This document shows positions 1 to 10,019 of a DNA stretch of 22,803 nucleotides, one piece after another. The translations under genes and the position numbers were made by a program. Each line of letters opens with the position of its first letter. Within the stretch, counting starts at the first letter, position 1. The notes beneath the pieces were generated by a model that ran no database searches, was not told the origin of the DNA, and worked only from the letters and a program-made list of their open reading frames with translations. The stretch lies in NCBI GenBank assembly GCA_003427395.1, contig BFEA01000454.1:35418-58220 (forward strand), read 5' to 3'. The DNA comes from Chara braunii (taxonomy: Eukaryota; Streptophyta; Charophyceae; Charales; Characeae).

Positions 1-326
1 ACAAAGGCGCATTCGTCGTTAATTCCAATATGACCCCGGGCCAATCGCTCACTCAACTCCACTCATCGATCCTCATACCCGCACCGACGATCCCGGCCGT
101 CGGGTGCTGACTCCCACCACTGCGATCGTCACCCCGCTGTCGTAAGCTCGACACGGTTCGCCCAGATCCCACAGTCCGTCGTGGCGATCCAGCGCGCAAC
201 CGGTCAGCCTATCGTCAGCCCGACAGGACTTTCCGACTCGCACCAAACACTTTGCCTAGCCACTGCTTCCCGGAAGCTGGCTTGAGAGTCGAGAACGAAA
301 GAGAGATTTGCAGGCGCGCTTGCGGG
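1..326. other. Unassigned GC-rich unique sequence
   Basis: I found no repeat, RNA gene or recognisable protein here. The base composition is clearly richer in G and C than the repeat array to the right, with many CG dinucleotides. If the TATA motif at 327-333 is real, this stretch would be the transcribed leader of a gene running left out of the window. The two minus-strand ATG codons I checked (near 63-74) open only very short frames, so any coding start would lie outside the window or after an intron. Confidence 0.4.
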
Positions 327-333
327 TTTTATA
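296..333 (-). promoter_or_regulatory. Candidate plant-type core promoter, leftward
   Basis: On the minus strand TATAAAA lies at 333-327, and a short CT-rich patch (CTCTCTTTCG) follows about 25-30 bases downstream at 306-296. A TATA box followed by a pyrimidine patch at the expected initiation point is a common arrangement in plant core promoters. Both motifs are short and could arise by chance. No coding exon of the putative target gene is visible before the left edge. Confidence 0.3.
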
Positions 334-339
334 ATTGCG

Positions 340-1124
340 ACAAGGGAGACAGAAGGGGGAGAAAGCGACGGGGAAGCTGAGGTGTAAGAGGAGAAGCAGG
401 AGGATAAGACTTTGTGAAGAGTGCTATGTGAACGCCATGTTGATCCCTCGGAACTCGAGGTTCAACCAATCAGATTCGTTGCGCAATAGGAAGATCCTAT
501 TGATCCACGCACCTGATAGGCGAACGGGAGTTATCGACGGATCGACCCGGCGTCGTGCGTTGGACTCAGAGGGTGAGAAGAGAAAAGGCGAGAGAAGTAG
601 CGCAAGACGGGTCCAAGATTCAGATGATCAAGAAAGGGAAATGGGCGCGCAAAGAGCAGAGCGGGAGAAAGAGAGAGAGAAGGAAAACACTTACGGGGAG
701 AGAGAAAGAGGAGGGAGAAGGGGAAGGGAGCGCAGGAGGGAGCGATGCGGGGGGGGGGCAGAGCCGCAGAGGGGAGAGAGTTTTTGCGTGCGCGGCGCCG
801 TCAACAAAAAGAGAGAAAAAAAAAGGCACCAAAACAGTTACAGCTTGCTTCTATCCTAATTCAAAATTGAAATCACCATATCCACGCGCGAAAGAGCGAC
901 GTGGGAAAAGAAAATCCTATGCCTATTCGTATTCGCACAAAATTCCAAGAGTTTTCCCCGACGCGACCAAGAACATTCACACACACGAAAAGGACACGTC
1001 AACGTTCCGCTTATCCCGGAATTCCCAACTGCCGAGCCCAATTCCCAGTGCGCTCGCTAAGGCGCACGTAATTTCCTATGTATTTCCCGAACTGCAGAAA
1101 GGAAAAGCAGAACCCGGGAGTTGA
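340..1124. other. Purine-rich plus strand block, no supported gene
   Basis: From about 340 to 830 the plus strand is strongly biased to A and G, with runs of GA and GGGA and a run of nine G near 750. Two overlapping plus-strand frames (335-859 and 555-1124) are open for 174 and 189 codons. They encode almost only Arg, Lys, Glu and Gly, which is what a GA-rich strand gives in any frame, because few stops form when T is rare. I therefore do not call them genes. The stretch could be upstream DNA of the leftward promoter candidate. Confidence 0.4.
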
Positions 1125-1687
1125 AAAAGCTTTCGAAAGATGGGAGCCAAAAGCGAGGTACCCAAAATCAAGAAAACGAAACGGGGTTTTTATGGGGTTG
1201 GTATGATACAAGCAAAAAAAAAGGGTACGAAAGATAGCACGGATTCGGGAAGTGGTTCGTCACATTATAGTCTATTACAGACAAAGGCGACCTGACTGGA
1301 CAGTGGTCGTGGATATCGGACTAAGTAGAGCCCTACTCACTCCATTCAGTCCTGATCGACGCATAGACGTATGAGCCTTGCCATACGGGTACTTCGGGCG
1401 CTAGGACTAGCCATACCTCTATAGGTCCCATAGGTATGTTATTCCGATATTCTATTGTGTGGTGATGATAGATAGCTGAGAATCCTCCATTCCCTCGTGT
1501 GTCCCTGGAGCCGTTCCAGCCCCCCGGTAAGGTGCCGTATCTCCTCACACCCCCGACATCCTGTACTGAGAAACTGCTATGCCAGCCTCAACCCTACCCA
1601 ACTCTTTTTGAGGTGGTAGCAAATGAGTTTTTGAATTTTTATTTTTTGGTGAGTTAATTGTGGAAATTTGCGGATGAAGGAAACAGC
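1125..1687. other. Unassigned unique sequence before the repeat array
   Basis: I see no recognisable gene. A small inverted repeat CATACCT/AGGTATG lies at 1412-1418 and 1432-1438. A minus-strand frame of 71 codons (1548-1333) resembles no family I know. The junction with the repeat array at 1687/1688 is sharp: the CCACCAAACAAC start of module A recurs at 8579 next to completely different sequence. Confidence 0.4.
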
Positions 1688-2688
1688 CCACCAAACAACT
1701 ATACGGCGTTGAAAAGACCCAGGTGTGACCGCGCGCTCTTCCAGCGATGTCCAAGTGTCAGCGCCGCAACTCTGTCCTTTCTCTACAGAGTCCGCCCGTG
1801 TGAGTAACCAAAGTCGCAAATTGGTGGTACCAAATGCCGCAGTTTTTTGCGACTTTAGGTCCCTATGTGAGTATGCCCTCGCTCTCGAGAGTAATGGTTC
1901 TCCCCACACTACTCTCGAAACTGGCTGTTTTCGGGAGTGTAGCATAGTCACACCAACTCCCCTGTTTGATCTGTGAGATAGTAGAATTTAGGAGCTGTCA
2001 GCATGTGGCTCCCGAGAGCATTACCAAAAGTCACCTATACATCGGCCCTGCAAAGCTGCATTTTCAAAAAACCTCCTTCAGACCTTCGAGTTTGATCCGG
2101 GATCGGGAAATGGACGTCAATCGGACAAACAAACTACTGTTAGACTGCTTCACACTGAACCTGTCTGGATGTGGCAACTTTCATTTTCAGACGTGGAGAA
2201 CGGCCCTTTTGAGAGTGCAGTGTGGCGAAAGGCACTCTCAAGCCGCATTTTGCGTTCCAGAGCACTCCCGAAAATTCTTGTGAACTCCGGAGTGGTGTGG
2301 CGAGGCCCAATTGTAACTAATATTTTGAGAGTTGTCGAGGTTCTGATTTGGAAAGCATGTGACGATCAAACTGACGCTCTATGTTGTCTTCCTGTCGAAG
2401 TGACTAAAATACAGAAAAGGCCCTGAAAGAATAACAAGATAGGGTGTGTCAAGGATTTGGGGAAAATTGAATGTGGAGACCCAAAAAAAAAAAAAAATCC
2501 CATGTGGTCTTAATTTTACTGAGAAATAGTCATATTGTAGCGCGGGAAAAACAAGCGCACACAGTTTTTAACGTCTATATAATCCAAAAAGTATCTTCGA
2601 ACCTCCACGTGGGCTACTCGACGTCTTTTTGAATAGAAAGCCGGGGGTACGGACGTGAGATCATGTTTTCGGATTAAATCATGGTATT
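1688..2688. repeat. Module A, copy 1
   Basis: This 1,001-bp module recurs almost colinearly at 8579-9580. Both copies begin CCACCAAACAACTATACGG and end just before GCTCACCACCGAC, the common start of module B. The two copies differ by scattered substitutions, many of them C/T and G/A, and by small changes in an A-run near 2487-2501. Minus-strand translation gives protein-like stretches, for example around 2500-2680 and 2000-2250, but these are broken by stops and by frame changes between stretches. A may be a decayed coding sequence; I do not recognise a family. Paired 83-codon plus-strand frames (1725 and 8616) differ mostly by replacement changes. Confidence 0.85.
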
Positions 2689-2800
2689 GCTCACCACCGA
2701 CTTCAGAATCCGGCGTGAAAAACCGCAGTCTGACCGCTCTTTAATTTAACTCGTCCTCGCCACGTGTCCGGTAATGGAATCGATTTTTCTGGTATTACTA

Positions 2801-3127
2801 TCAGGCACGACAATCCCACGCCATGTAGTAAATATCGGACGTTATGGTCGTGTCACACAAAAGTAATGCACGTGCGTTTGGGTTAGCGGGGGTATCACTC
2901 CGACAGTGCATATCAACTATACCTCTCACGGCTCCCTGTGACAAAACAAAGTCTCTCGACGTACAACTCACCTCTACGTGAGGGGTTGTTACCACCCGTA
3001 GGTAGGCGTATCCCTGTTGAGCTACTGACGCGTATGCGAAGAATTTTACTTGCAACTGCAGAGCTAAATTAGACGAGGGTGTTTGCTCGATCGCCGTAGC
3101 ATAGGCATAGTACTCGAAGTTAAACGC
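2801..3127 (-). other. Open frame in B1, 108 codons, unrecognised
   Basis: The frame is read on the minus strand from just after a TAG at 3130-3128 to a TGA at 2803-2801. It has no stop in between but also no ATG where one would expect it; the nearest start-like codon is TTG at 3055. The translation looks protein-like (motifs such as SVAQQGYAYLRVVTTP and GTPANPNA), but I cannot assign a family. The equivalent frame is open in all four B copies, and the only length difference is one codon. Against function, about two thirds of the differences between copies change the amino acid. It may be a relic of a larger coding region that continued through the TAG and into module A. Confidence 0.4.
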
Positions 3128-3219
3128 CTAAGACTGACCCGTATACGTGTCGGGCATTGAGGCGATGATCTCCCGGATCGACTTACAATTCAGACGAACG
3201 TAACTAACAAACTTTTGCA

Positions 3220-3900
3220 CATACAACATTAAGTTTTTTATGTATTGCACGTAACCTATAAATTATATTTGGTATATAAACTTTTTTCACTCGATACACA
3301 TACAATGAATAGATTTCAAAGATTGAGACTTAAAGGCAAAGAGATATCTTTACATTTTCAAACAAGCAAAGACAAACATCAGAGTGCACAAATCTTTGAT
3401 TTTTTCAACAAAAACAAACACACGTTGTCTTTCTATGATACATCAAGAATAAAAATAGGTTCATGATATTTCAATGAATATGAGATGTATGATGTATTTG
3501 ACTTTGCAAATGATCCTAATTTGTTTTAACATAAAAAAAAAGGTCAGATATCAAAACCAAATGTACAAAAATTACTTGTCGTTGAAGTGTCTGAGTCAAG
3601 GCTCAAATGAGTATAAGTTTGTCAATAGGAGTCACAGTTACACAATGGATAATACATGGATGATCGTTATACTAGCATGCAAACAAAATCAAACACATTG
3701 CACAATTTTAACAGAGTCAACCATTTGTTCACTTTCACCCACATTACACCTAAACTTTCAAACCTTTCAGTAAAACAGCCCTTTTTCAACTTAGTCATTC
3801 AGTCTCATTTAATTTTAATCATTGAAGGATCATTTTTTACAAAACACAAAACCTTTAGACAATGACCCGAAAATCAGAATTGCCTTTATGTGCAAAGGTC
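3220..3900. repeat. AT-rich block of module B (copy 1)
   Basis: This strongly AT-rich segment contains TATA-like stretches near 3255-3285 and an A-run at 3531-3541. It is conserved as a unit in B2 (about 5980-6660), B3 (about 10110-10790) and B4 (about 16045-16690). Short plus-strand frames, for example 3245-3466 and 3474-3773, have counterparts in other copies but are broken in some and diverge mainly by replacement changes. I read it as non-coding. Read on the minus strand, the TATA-like stretch lies upstream of the conserved open frame, so it could be its former promoter; that is inference only. Confidence 0.6.
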
Positions 3901-4114
3901 GATGCACAGTGTGGGTGTTTGAGGATGAGTGAGTGTTGAGTCGGCAAACCGATCTTTTACTGTAAGGCGACAACATGTAGTCTTATATACACTCATAATG
4001 AATCTTTTTTATTAAGATGATCTTCAATCGAACACATGTCAACATGGTTTCGACTGCCTCCTTGGTTATCGATATGACCACATCTGAAGTCCATTAATCC
4101 AAACTTCAATCTAA

Positions 4115-4189
4115 CGGATAACAACTTCCTCTAAAGAAGTAGTATGTTCGATTCACTATTTGATCGCGTCTTTGATAAACAGTTATCCG
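4115..4189. repeat. Inverted repeat CGGATAAC/GTTATCCG
   Basis: CGGATAAC at 4115-4122 is matched by GTTATCCG at 4182-4189, enclosing a smaller hairpin ACTTC/GAAGT. Near-matching arms recur in the other B copies. It sits immediately before the hairpin array and may be its first, divergent member. Confidence 0.45.
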
Positions 4190-4230
4190 ATTTAATCAAC
4201 CTAATAAGTCTTTAAGTGTAATCATACTAA

Positions 4231-4953
4231 AAGTGAGTAAGCAGTATGAAGACCCTCACTAGAGCATTTATGTTTCTACTTTTCCTAAGACTAGTCAATA
4301 TAAACCCAGTTGAGAGATAAGACAGTTCGTACAAGAGTCTTCATCCTGTCACTTTAATTAATTTAAACTTTGATAAACACATTGGAGTACCCCACTACCC
4401 TTCAACATTAAACAAAGAGTAGCATAACTCACACTGGAGCATCCCACTATTTGTTTAGCATCCAACAGTCAAATCACATCACGTTATAGTTCAACATAAG
4501 TTAGTGTAGAATGCAAGTTAATAATAGGATGACCCTCACCGAAGCTCCCTACCACCTTTCGAATATTGCACAGTAATTTTCAAACATGTAATAGGATGAC
4601 TCGCACTGGAGTATACTACTACTCGTTCGAATATTACACAAACTTATCTCCAAACAAGTAGTAGGATGACCCTCACTAGAATATCCTTCTACCTGTTTGA
4701 GAAGATGGCAAGTAAGCAAGCACACAACAAGTAATAGGATGACTCACGCTGCAGTATTCTGCGATTTTTTCACTATCAGTTAGTTTACATTAAAACTGGT
4801 ATTAGTTTGACCCACGCTGAAGCCACCTACTATCTCTTGAATATCGTGCAATTTGACTTACACAAGTAATAGGATAACCTCTACTAGAGTATTAAACTAC
4901 TTGTTCGATATTAGAAAAACAACTTATATATAATCAATAAACAGTCAAACCTG

Positions 4954-4986
<33 letters not shown>

Positions 4987-5440
4987 CAGGTTAAGCATAC
5001 ACAAACAAACAGTTTGATAACTCACACGAGATTATCTCATTACTTTTCAATTCTCACGATTCTCACCTTCATTTATTTAATGCCAAACCAGTTAGGGTCG
5101 AACAAGTAATAAGGCGGCTAACGTTGGAGCCTCTTATTACTCGTTTGACACGTAGGCGAAAAATAAAATGACTCAAACTGAAGATATTCCGTTATTCGCC
5201 TACTATAATCTTATCAGTGTATATACTTAGACGCATATGTGTAAACGATCTGCACACAGGCAAGCGGTATAATAACTCACACTTGAATCTTTATCCCTCT
5301 TGCCTAAATATAACTTCATGTCATACGAGTAGTACGATAGCTTGCACTGAAGCATCCTACCACTCTTTCAGAACCAGGCAAACCACATGTTTAAACAAGT
5401 AGTAGAGTAACTCACACTGAAGCATCCCACCAGCCTACAA
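4231..5440. repeat. Hairpin array of module B, copy 1
   Basis: This is a run of about a dozen imperfect palindromes. Each has a 15-nt loop close to RRCTCACACTGRAGY, always in the same orientation, flanked by arms of 9-19 bases. The arms differ from one hairpin to the next. Clear members are 4410-4456 (13 of 16 pairs), 4651-4699 (CAAACAAGTAGTAGGAT against ATCCTTCTACCTGTTTG), 5099-5147, 5152-5203 (GTAGGCGAA/TTCGCCTAC perfect), 5258-5305 (AGGCAAG/CTTGCCT, 13 of 15 pairs) and 5327-5365. Others lie at 4231-4282, 4311-4353, 4511-4560, about 4580-4630, 4730-4772 and 4861-4906. The loop often closes further through CTC/GAG. The array recurs in all other B copies. I know of no described family with this design. 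Confidence 0.75.
4954..4986. repeat. (CA)n(TA)n microsatellite in B1, unoccupied site
   Basis: About 11 CA units run into about 6 TA units. The flanks (AAACCTGACAC left, CAGGTTAAGCATACAC right) are shared by the other B copies. In B2, B3 and B4 this exact position is expanded and carries an insertion, so B1 shows the empty state of the target. Confidence 0.9.
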
Positions 5441-5564
5441 CACTTAGTCGTCGCTCACCAAAGACTTCAAAATCCGAAGTGAAAGACCGCAGTGTGACCG
5501 CTCTTTCCTTGAACTCGTCATCGCCACGTGTCCGGTAGTGGAATCAATTTTTATGATATCATTG

Positions 5565-5888
5565 TCAAGCACGAGAGTCTCGCGCCACGCGGTAAGTATC
5601 GGACCTCGTGGTCGTGTTACTCAAGAGTAATGTGCATGCGTTTGGGTTAGCGGGGGTACCACTCCGACTGTGCGTATCAACTATACCTCTCAGAGCTCTC
5701 TGTGACAAGACAGAGTTTCGGGAGGTACAACTCACCTCTACTTGAGGGGTTGTTACCACCCTAAGGTAGGAGTATGCCTGTTGAGCTACTGACTCGTGCG
5801 CGAAAGATTTTATTTGCAATTGTAGAACTAAGTCAGCCGAGGGCGTTTGCTCGATCGTCGTAGCATAGACATACGCGCAATTGAACGC
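5565..5888 (-). other. Open frame in B2, 107 codons, unrecognised
   Basis: This is the counterpart of the B1 frame, open from just after a TAG (5891-5889) to a TGA (5567-5565). One codon is missing relative to B1 and B3, a 3-bp indel that keeps the frame. The amino-acid sequence shares SVAQQ, LRVVTTP, VEVSCTSR and GTPANPNA with the others. There is no ATG start and no recognised family. Confidence 0.35.
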
Positions 5889-7768
5889 CTAAGAGTGACT
5901 CGTATACATGTCGGGCATTGAGGCGATGATCTCCCAGACCGACTTATAATTCAGACGAACTTAAATGACGAACTTTTGCACATACAACATTAATTTTTTA
6001 ATATATTGCACTTAACTTATAAATTATATATGCTATATAAATTTTTTCCATTCAATACACATACAATAAATAAATTTCAAAGATTGAGACTTAAAGACAA
6101 AGATATATCTTTACATTTTCTCACAAGCAAAGACAAAAATCAGAGTGCACAATTCTTTGACTTTTTGAAAAAAAACAAACATAGGTTGTCTTTCAATGAT
6201 GCGTCAATAATAAATATAAGATCATAACATTTCAATGAATATGAGATGTATGATGTATTTAGCTTTAAAAATTGTCCTAATTTATTTTAACATTAAAAAA
6301 AAGTTGGATATCCAAACCAAATGTACAAAAGTTACTTATCGTTGAAGTGTCTGAGTCAAGATTCAGATGAGTATAAGTTTGTTAACAGGACTCGCGGTTA
6401 TAAAATGAATAATACATGGATGGTCGTTTTACTAACTTGCGAACAAAATCAAACGCATTGCACAATTCTAACAGAGTCAACCATTTGTTCACTTTCACCC
6501 GCATTGCACTTACACTTTCAACCCTTTCAGCCAAACATTCATTTTTCGACTTAGTCATTCAGTCTCATATTATTTTAATCAGTGAAGAATCATTTTTTAC
6601 CAAACAAAGAACCTTTAGACAATGACTCGAAAATCAGAATTGCCTTTTTGTGCAAAGGTCGATACAAACTGTGGGTGTTAAGAATGAGTGAGTGTTGAGT
6701 CGGCAGAGTGATCTGTTACTGTAAGGAAACAACATATAGTCTTGCATAAACTCATAATAAGTCGTTTTGGTTAAGATGATCTTCAATCGAACACATGTCA
6801 ACACGATTTCAACTTCCCCCTTGGCTATCGATAAGACCCCATTTGAAGTCCCGTAATTCGAACTTCAATCTAACGGATAAAAACTTCCTCTAAAGAAGTG
6901 ATCTCTTGAATTCACTATTTGATCGCGTCTTTGATAAATAGTTATCCGATCCAAGTAATCTAATAAGTTTTTAGGTGTAATTACACTAAACGTGAGTAAG
7001 TAGTATGAAGACCCTCACCGAAGCTTTTATGTTACTACTTCTCCTTAGACTAGTCAATATAAACCCAGTTGAGTGGTAAGACGGCTCGTACAAGAGTCTT
7101 TATCATGTCGCTTTGATAAATCAAAACTCAGACAAGCATACTTGAGTACCTCACTATCTTTCAACATTAAACAAACCGTAGGATAGCCCACACTGGAGCA
7201 TCCAACTATTTGTTTAGCATCCAACAATCAAATCACACCACGTTACAGTTCAACATAAGTTAGTGTAAAATTCAAGTTAGTAATAGGATGACCCTCATTG
7301 AAGCCCCCTATTACCTTTTAAATATTGCACAGTAATCTTCAAACATGTAATAGGATGACTCGCACTGGATCATCCTACTAATTGTTCGAATATTATGCAG
7401 ACTAATATTCAAACAAGTGGTAGGATGACCCTCACTAGAGTATCCTTCTACCTGTTTGAGAAGATGACAAGTAAGCAAGCAGATAAAAAGTAGTAGGACG
7501 ACTCACGCCGAAGTATCCTTCGACTTTTTCACTATCAATTAGTTTACAGTAAAGCTGGTATTAGTTTGACCCTCACCGGAGTCATCTACTTATTATCTCT
7601 TCAAGTTGAATATCGCGTAATCTGACTTACACAAGTAATAAGATAGCCTACACTAGAGTATTTCATTACTTGTTCCATGTTAGACAAACAACTTGTATGT
7701 AATCAGTAAATAATCAGGCCTAACACACCCACACATATACACACACACACATATATATATATATATAT

Positions 7769-7878
7769 CGTCACAAATTGAACTGCCCGGTAAACCGTAG
7801 GCAGAGAGAGAGAAGAAGACAACAAACGAGGGGTTGTGACAAACTGTTTCGTCGGAGTTTCACCGACTCATCAGGAGG

Positions 7879-7881
<3 letters not shown>
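7769..7881 (-). mobile_element. 113-bp insertion in the TA tract carrying a hammerhead core
   Basis: This sequence is absent from B1, B3 and B4. It sits between (AT)9 (7751-7768) and a longer AT tract (7882-7918). Read on the minus strand it begins CAGCCTCCTGATGAG, contains a hammerhead ribozyme core, then a CT-rich stretch, and ends TTTGTGACG directly before the AT tract. Insertion inside TA repeats and the TTGTGA-like 3' end resemble the insertions in B3 and B4. Known families that combine hammerheads with retroelement ends include Penelope-like elements and plant retrozymes, but nothing else here proves membership. Confidence 0.6.
7838..7874 (-). ncRNA. Hammerhead ribozyme core, minus strand
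   Basis: On the minus strand the conserved core CUGAUGA is followed by helix II GUCGG/CCGAC (5 perfect pairs, loop UGAAACU), then GAA, then a minimal helix III ACA/UGU with loop GUU, ending in C. The predicted cleavage triplet is GUC. All invariant core positions of the hammerhead family are present, including the G-C pair closing helix II. What is missing is a convincing helix I: the bases before CUGAUGA (CAGCCUC) do not pair with those after the cleavage site (ACAACCCC). The motif may therefore be 5'-truncated, or need a partner in trans or in a dimer. Confidence 0.7.

Positions 7882-7918
<37 letters not shown>
7882..7918. repeat. (TA)n microsatellite, right side of the B2 insertion
   Basis: About 18 TA units. 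It continues into the shared module-B flank GGGTTAAGCATA. Confidence 0.95.
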
Positions 7919-7919
<1 letters not shown>

Positions 7920-8378
7920 GGGTTAAGCATATACAAACAAACATTTTGATAACTCGCACGGGATTATCTCATTATCTATCAATTCTCACAATTCCCACCC
8001 TTATTTAATGTCAATCAAATTAGGGGCGAACAAGTAATAGGGCGGCGAACGCTGAAGCCCTTATTACGAGTTTGACATATAGGCGAAAAATAAAATAACT
8101 CATACTGGAGACATTCCGCTATTCGCCTACTCTAAGATTATCAGTGTATATACTTAGACGCATACGTGTAAACGATCTGCACACAGGCAAGCGGTATAAT
8201 GACTCACACTCGAGTCATCATCCCTCTTGCCTAGATATAACTTCATGTCATACGAGTAGTATGATAACCTATACTGAAGCATCATACCACTCTTTCAGAA
8301 CCAGGTAAACCACATGTTTACACAACTAGTAGAGTAACTCGCACTGAAGCATCCCACAAAGCTCAACACTTAGTCGTC

Positions 8379-8578
8379 GCTCACCACCGACTTTAGAATC
8401 CGACGTGAAAGACCGCAGTGTGACTGTTCTTTCCTTGAACTCGTTATAGACACATGTCCGGTAGTGGAATAATTTTTTATTGTATCACAGCCTAGCACTA
8501 GAGTCCCACGTCATGCGGTAAGTATCGGACCTCACGATCGTGTCACGAAGAGTAATGCACATGCATTTGGGTTAGCGT
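8379..8578. repeat. Truncated module B fragment (200 bp)
   Basis: This is the first 200 bp of a B copy, ending abruptly at GGGTTAGCG where module A copy 2 begins. The part of the minus-strand frame that it contains has a one-base deletion near 8547 that breaks the frame. It marks a recombination or deletion joint and forms the end of the first higher-order unit. Confidence 0.85.
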
Positions 8579-9580
8579 CCACCAAACAACTATACGGCGT
8601 TGAAAAGACCCAGGTGTGACCATGCGCTTTTCCAGCGACGTCCAAGTGTTAGCGCTGCGACTCTGCCCTTTGTCTACAAAGTTCGCCCGTGTGAGTAACC
8701 AAAGTCGCAAATTGGCGTTACCAAATGCCACAGTTTTTTGCGACTTTAGGTTCCTGTGTGAGTATGCCCTCGCTCGCGAGAGTAATGGGTCTCCCAACAC
8801 TACTCTCGAAAGTGGTTGTTTTCGGGAGTGTAGCATAGTCACACCAACTCCCCAGTTTGATCTGTGAGATAGTATAATTTCGGAGCTGCCAGCATGTGGT
8901 TCCCGAGAGCATTACCAAACGTCACCTCTACATCAGACCTGCAAAGCTGCATTTTCAAGAAACCTCCTTCATATCTTCGAGTTTGATCCGGGATCGGGGA
9001 ATGGACGTCAATCGGACAAACAAACTACTGTTAGACTGCTTCACACTGAACCTGTCCGAATGTGGCAACTTTCATTTTCAGACGTGGAGAACGGCCCTTT
9101 TGAGAGTGCAGTGTAGCGAAAGACACTCTCAAGCCGGATTTTGCGTTCCAAAGCACTCCCGAAGATTCTTGTGAACTCCGGAGTGGTGTGGCGAGGCGCA
9201 ATTGTAAGTAAAATTTTGGGAGTTGTTGGGGTTCTGATTTGGAAAGCATGTGACGATCAAGCTCACACTCTGTGTTGTCTTCCTGTCGAAGTGACTAAAA
9301 TACAGAAAAGGCCATGAAATAATAACAAGATAGGGTGTGCCAAGGATTTGGGGGAAATTGAGTATGGAGACCCAAACAAAAATAAAATCTCTAATGTGGT
9401 CTCAGTTTTAGCGAGAAACAGTCATATTGTAGCGTGGGAAAAACAGGCACACACCGTTTTTAACGTCTATATAATCCAAAAAGTATCTCTAAACCTCCAC
9501 GTGGGCTACTCAACGTTTTTTCGAACAGAAAGTCCGGGGTACGCACGTGAGATCATGTTTTCAGATTAAATTATATCATT
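8579..9580. repeat. Module A, copy 2
   Basis: This 1,002-bp copy is colinear with 1688-2688 and differs mainly by scattered transitions. It is preceded by the B fragment rather than by unique DNA, so the left end of A is a true module boundary. Minus-strand reading gives partial protein-like runs, for example in the stretch 8895-9110, interrupted by TAG, TAA and TGA codons and switching frame. The differences show no excess of silent changes. Confidence 0.85.
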
Positions 9581-9692
9581 GCTCACCACCGACTTCAGAA
9601 TCTGACGTGGAAAACCGTTGTCTTACCGCTTTTTCCTTGAACTCGTCCTCGCCACGTGTCCGGTAGTGGAATCGATTTTTCTAGTATCACTA

Positions 9693-10019
9693 TCAGGCAC
9701 GACGGTCTTGCACCATGCGGTAAGTATCGGACCTTATGGTCGTGTCACGCAAGAGTAATGCACATGCGTTTGGGTTAGCGGGGGTACCACTCTGACTGTG
9801 CGTATCAACTATACCTCTTACGGCTCCCTGTGACAAGACAAAGTCTCGCGAGGTACAACTCACCTCTATGTGAGGGGTTGTTACCACCCTTAGGTAGGTG
9901 TATCCATGTTGAGCTACTGACTCGTATGCGAAGAATTTTACTTGCAATTGCAGAGCTAAGTCAGCCGAGGGCGTTTGCTCGATCGTCGTAGCATAAACAT
10001 AGTACTCGCAGTTAAACGA
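9693..10019 (-). other. Open frame in B3, 108 codons, unrecognised
   Basis: This is the counterpart of the B1 frame, open between a TAG (10022-10020) and a TGA (9695-9693). Over the 255 bp compared it differs from B1 at about 26 positions, and about 16 residues change. That is near what neutral drift would give, despite the frame staying open. Confidence 0.35.

Larger units (their letters stand above)
2689..5452. repeat. Module B, copy 1 (complete, 2,764 bp)
   Basis: This is the reference copy of the large repeat, because it carries no insertion. In plus-strand order it contains a segment with a minus-strand open frame (2801-3127), an AT-rich block (about 3220-3900), a transition zone (3900-4200), and an array of hairpins (4231-5440) in which a CA/TA microsatellite is embedded at 4954-4986. 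It is followed directly by B2 with no spacer. Diagnostic differences, including a 3-bp indel inside the minus-strand frame, group it with B3 rather than its neighbour B2. Confidence 0.9.
6992..8370. repeat. Hairpin array of module B, copy 2
   Basis: This array matches that of B1, with pairing kept despite changed bases. In the hairpin near 7170-7216 a C-C mismatch of B1 is replaced by a G-C pair. In the hairpin near 8028-8076 the arms AATAAGGC/GCCTCTTATT of B1 have become AATAGGGC/GCCCTTATT, still paired. In the one near 7634-7682 the stem is longer than in B1. A TA-tract insertion interrupts the array at 7769-7881. Confidence 0.7.
5453..8378. repeat. Module B, copy 2
   Basis: This is a complete copy of module B in direct tandem with B1. 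The extra length comes from an expanded TA tract and a 113-bp insertion at 7769-7881. It shares a 3-bp deletion and many substitutions with B4 in the minus-strand frame, and motifs such as the AAACATAGGTTG variant in the AT-rich block, so B4 is its closest relative. Its hairpin array runs from about 6992 to 8370. Confidence 0.9.

Noticed and set aside
335-1124. Two long overlapping plus-strand frames of 174 and 189 codons
   Set aside because: They are made almost entirely of Arg, Lys, Glu and Gly, as expected from a GA-rich strand with few stops. They overlap in different frames and contain no recognisable domain.
1577-1976. Paired frames on both strands of module A (83-codon plus frame and its minus partner), repeated in A2
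   Set aside because: Both strands stay open, but each shows about 17 residue changes between the two copies, with no excess of silent changes.
3245-3773. Lys/Phe-rich plus-strand frames in the AT-rich block, with 73-codon counterparts in B1 and B2
   Set aside because: The start codon is lost or shifted in some copies and a deletion breaks the frame in B4. Nearly all B1/B2 differences change the amino acid.
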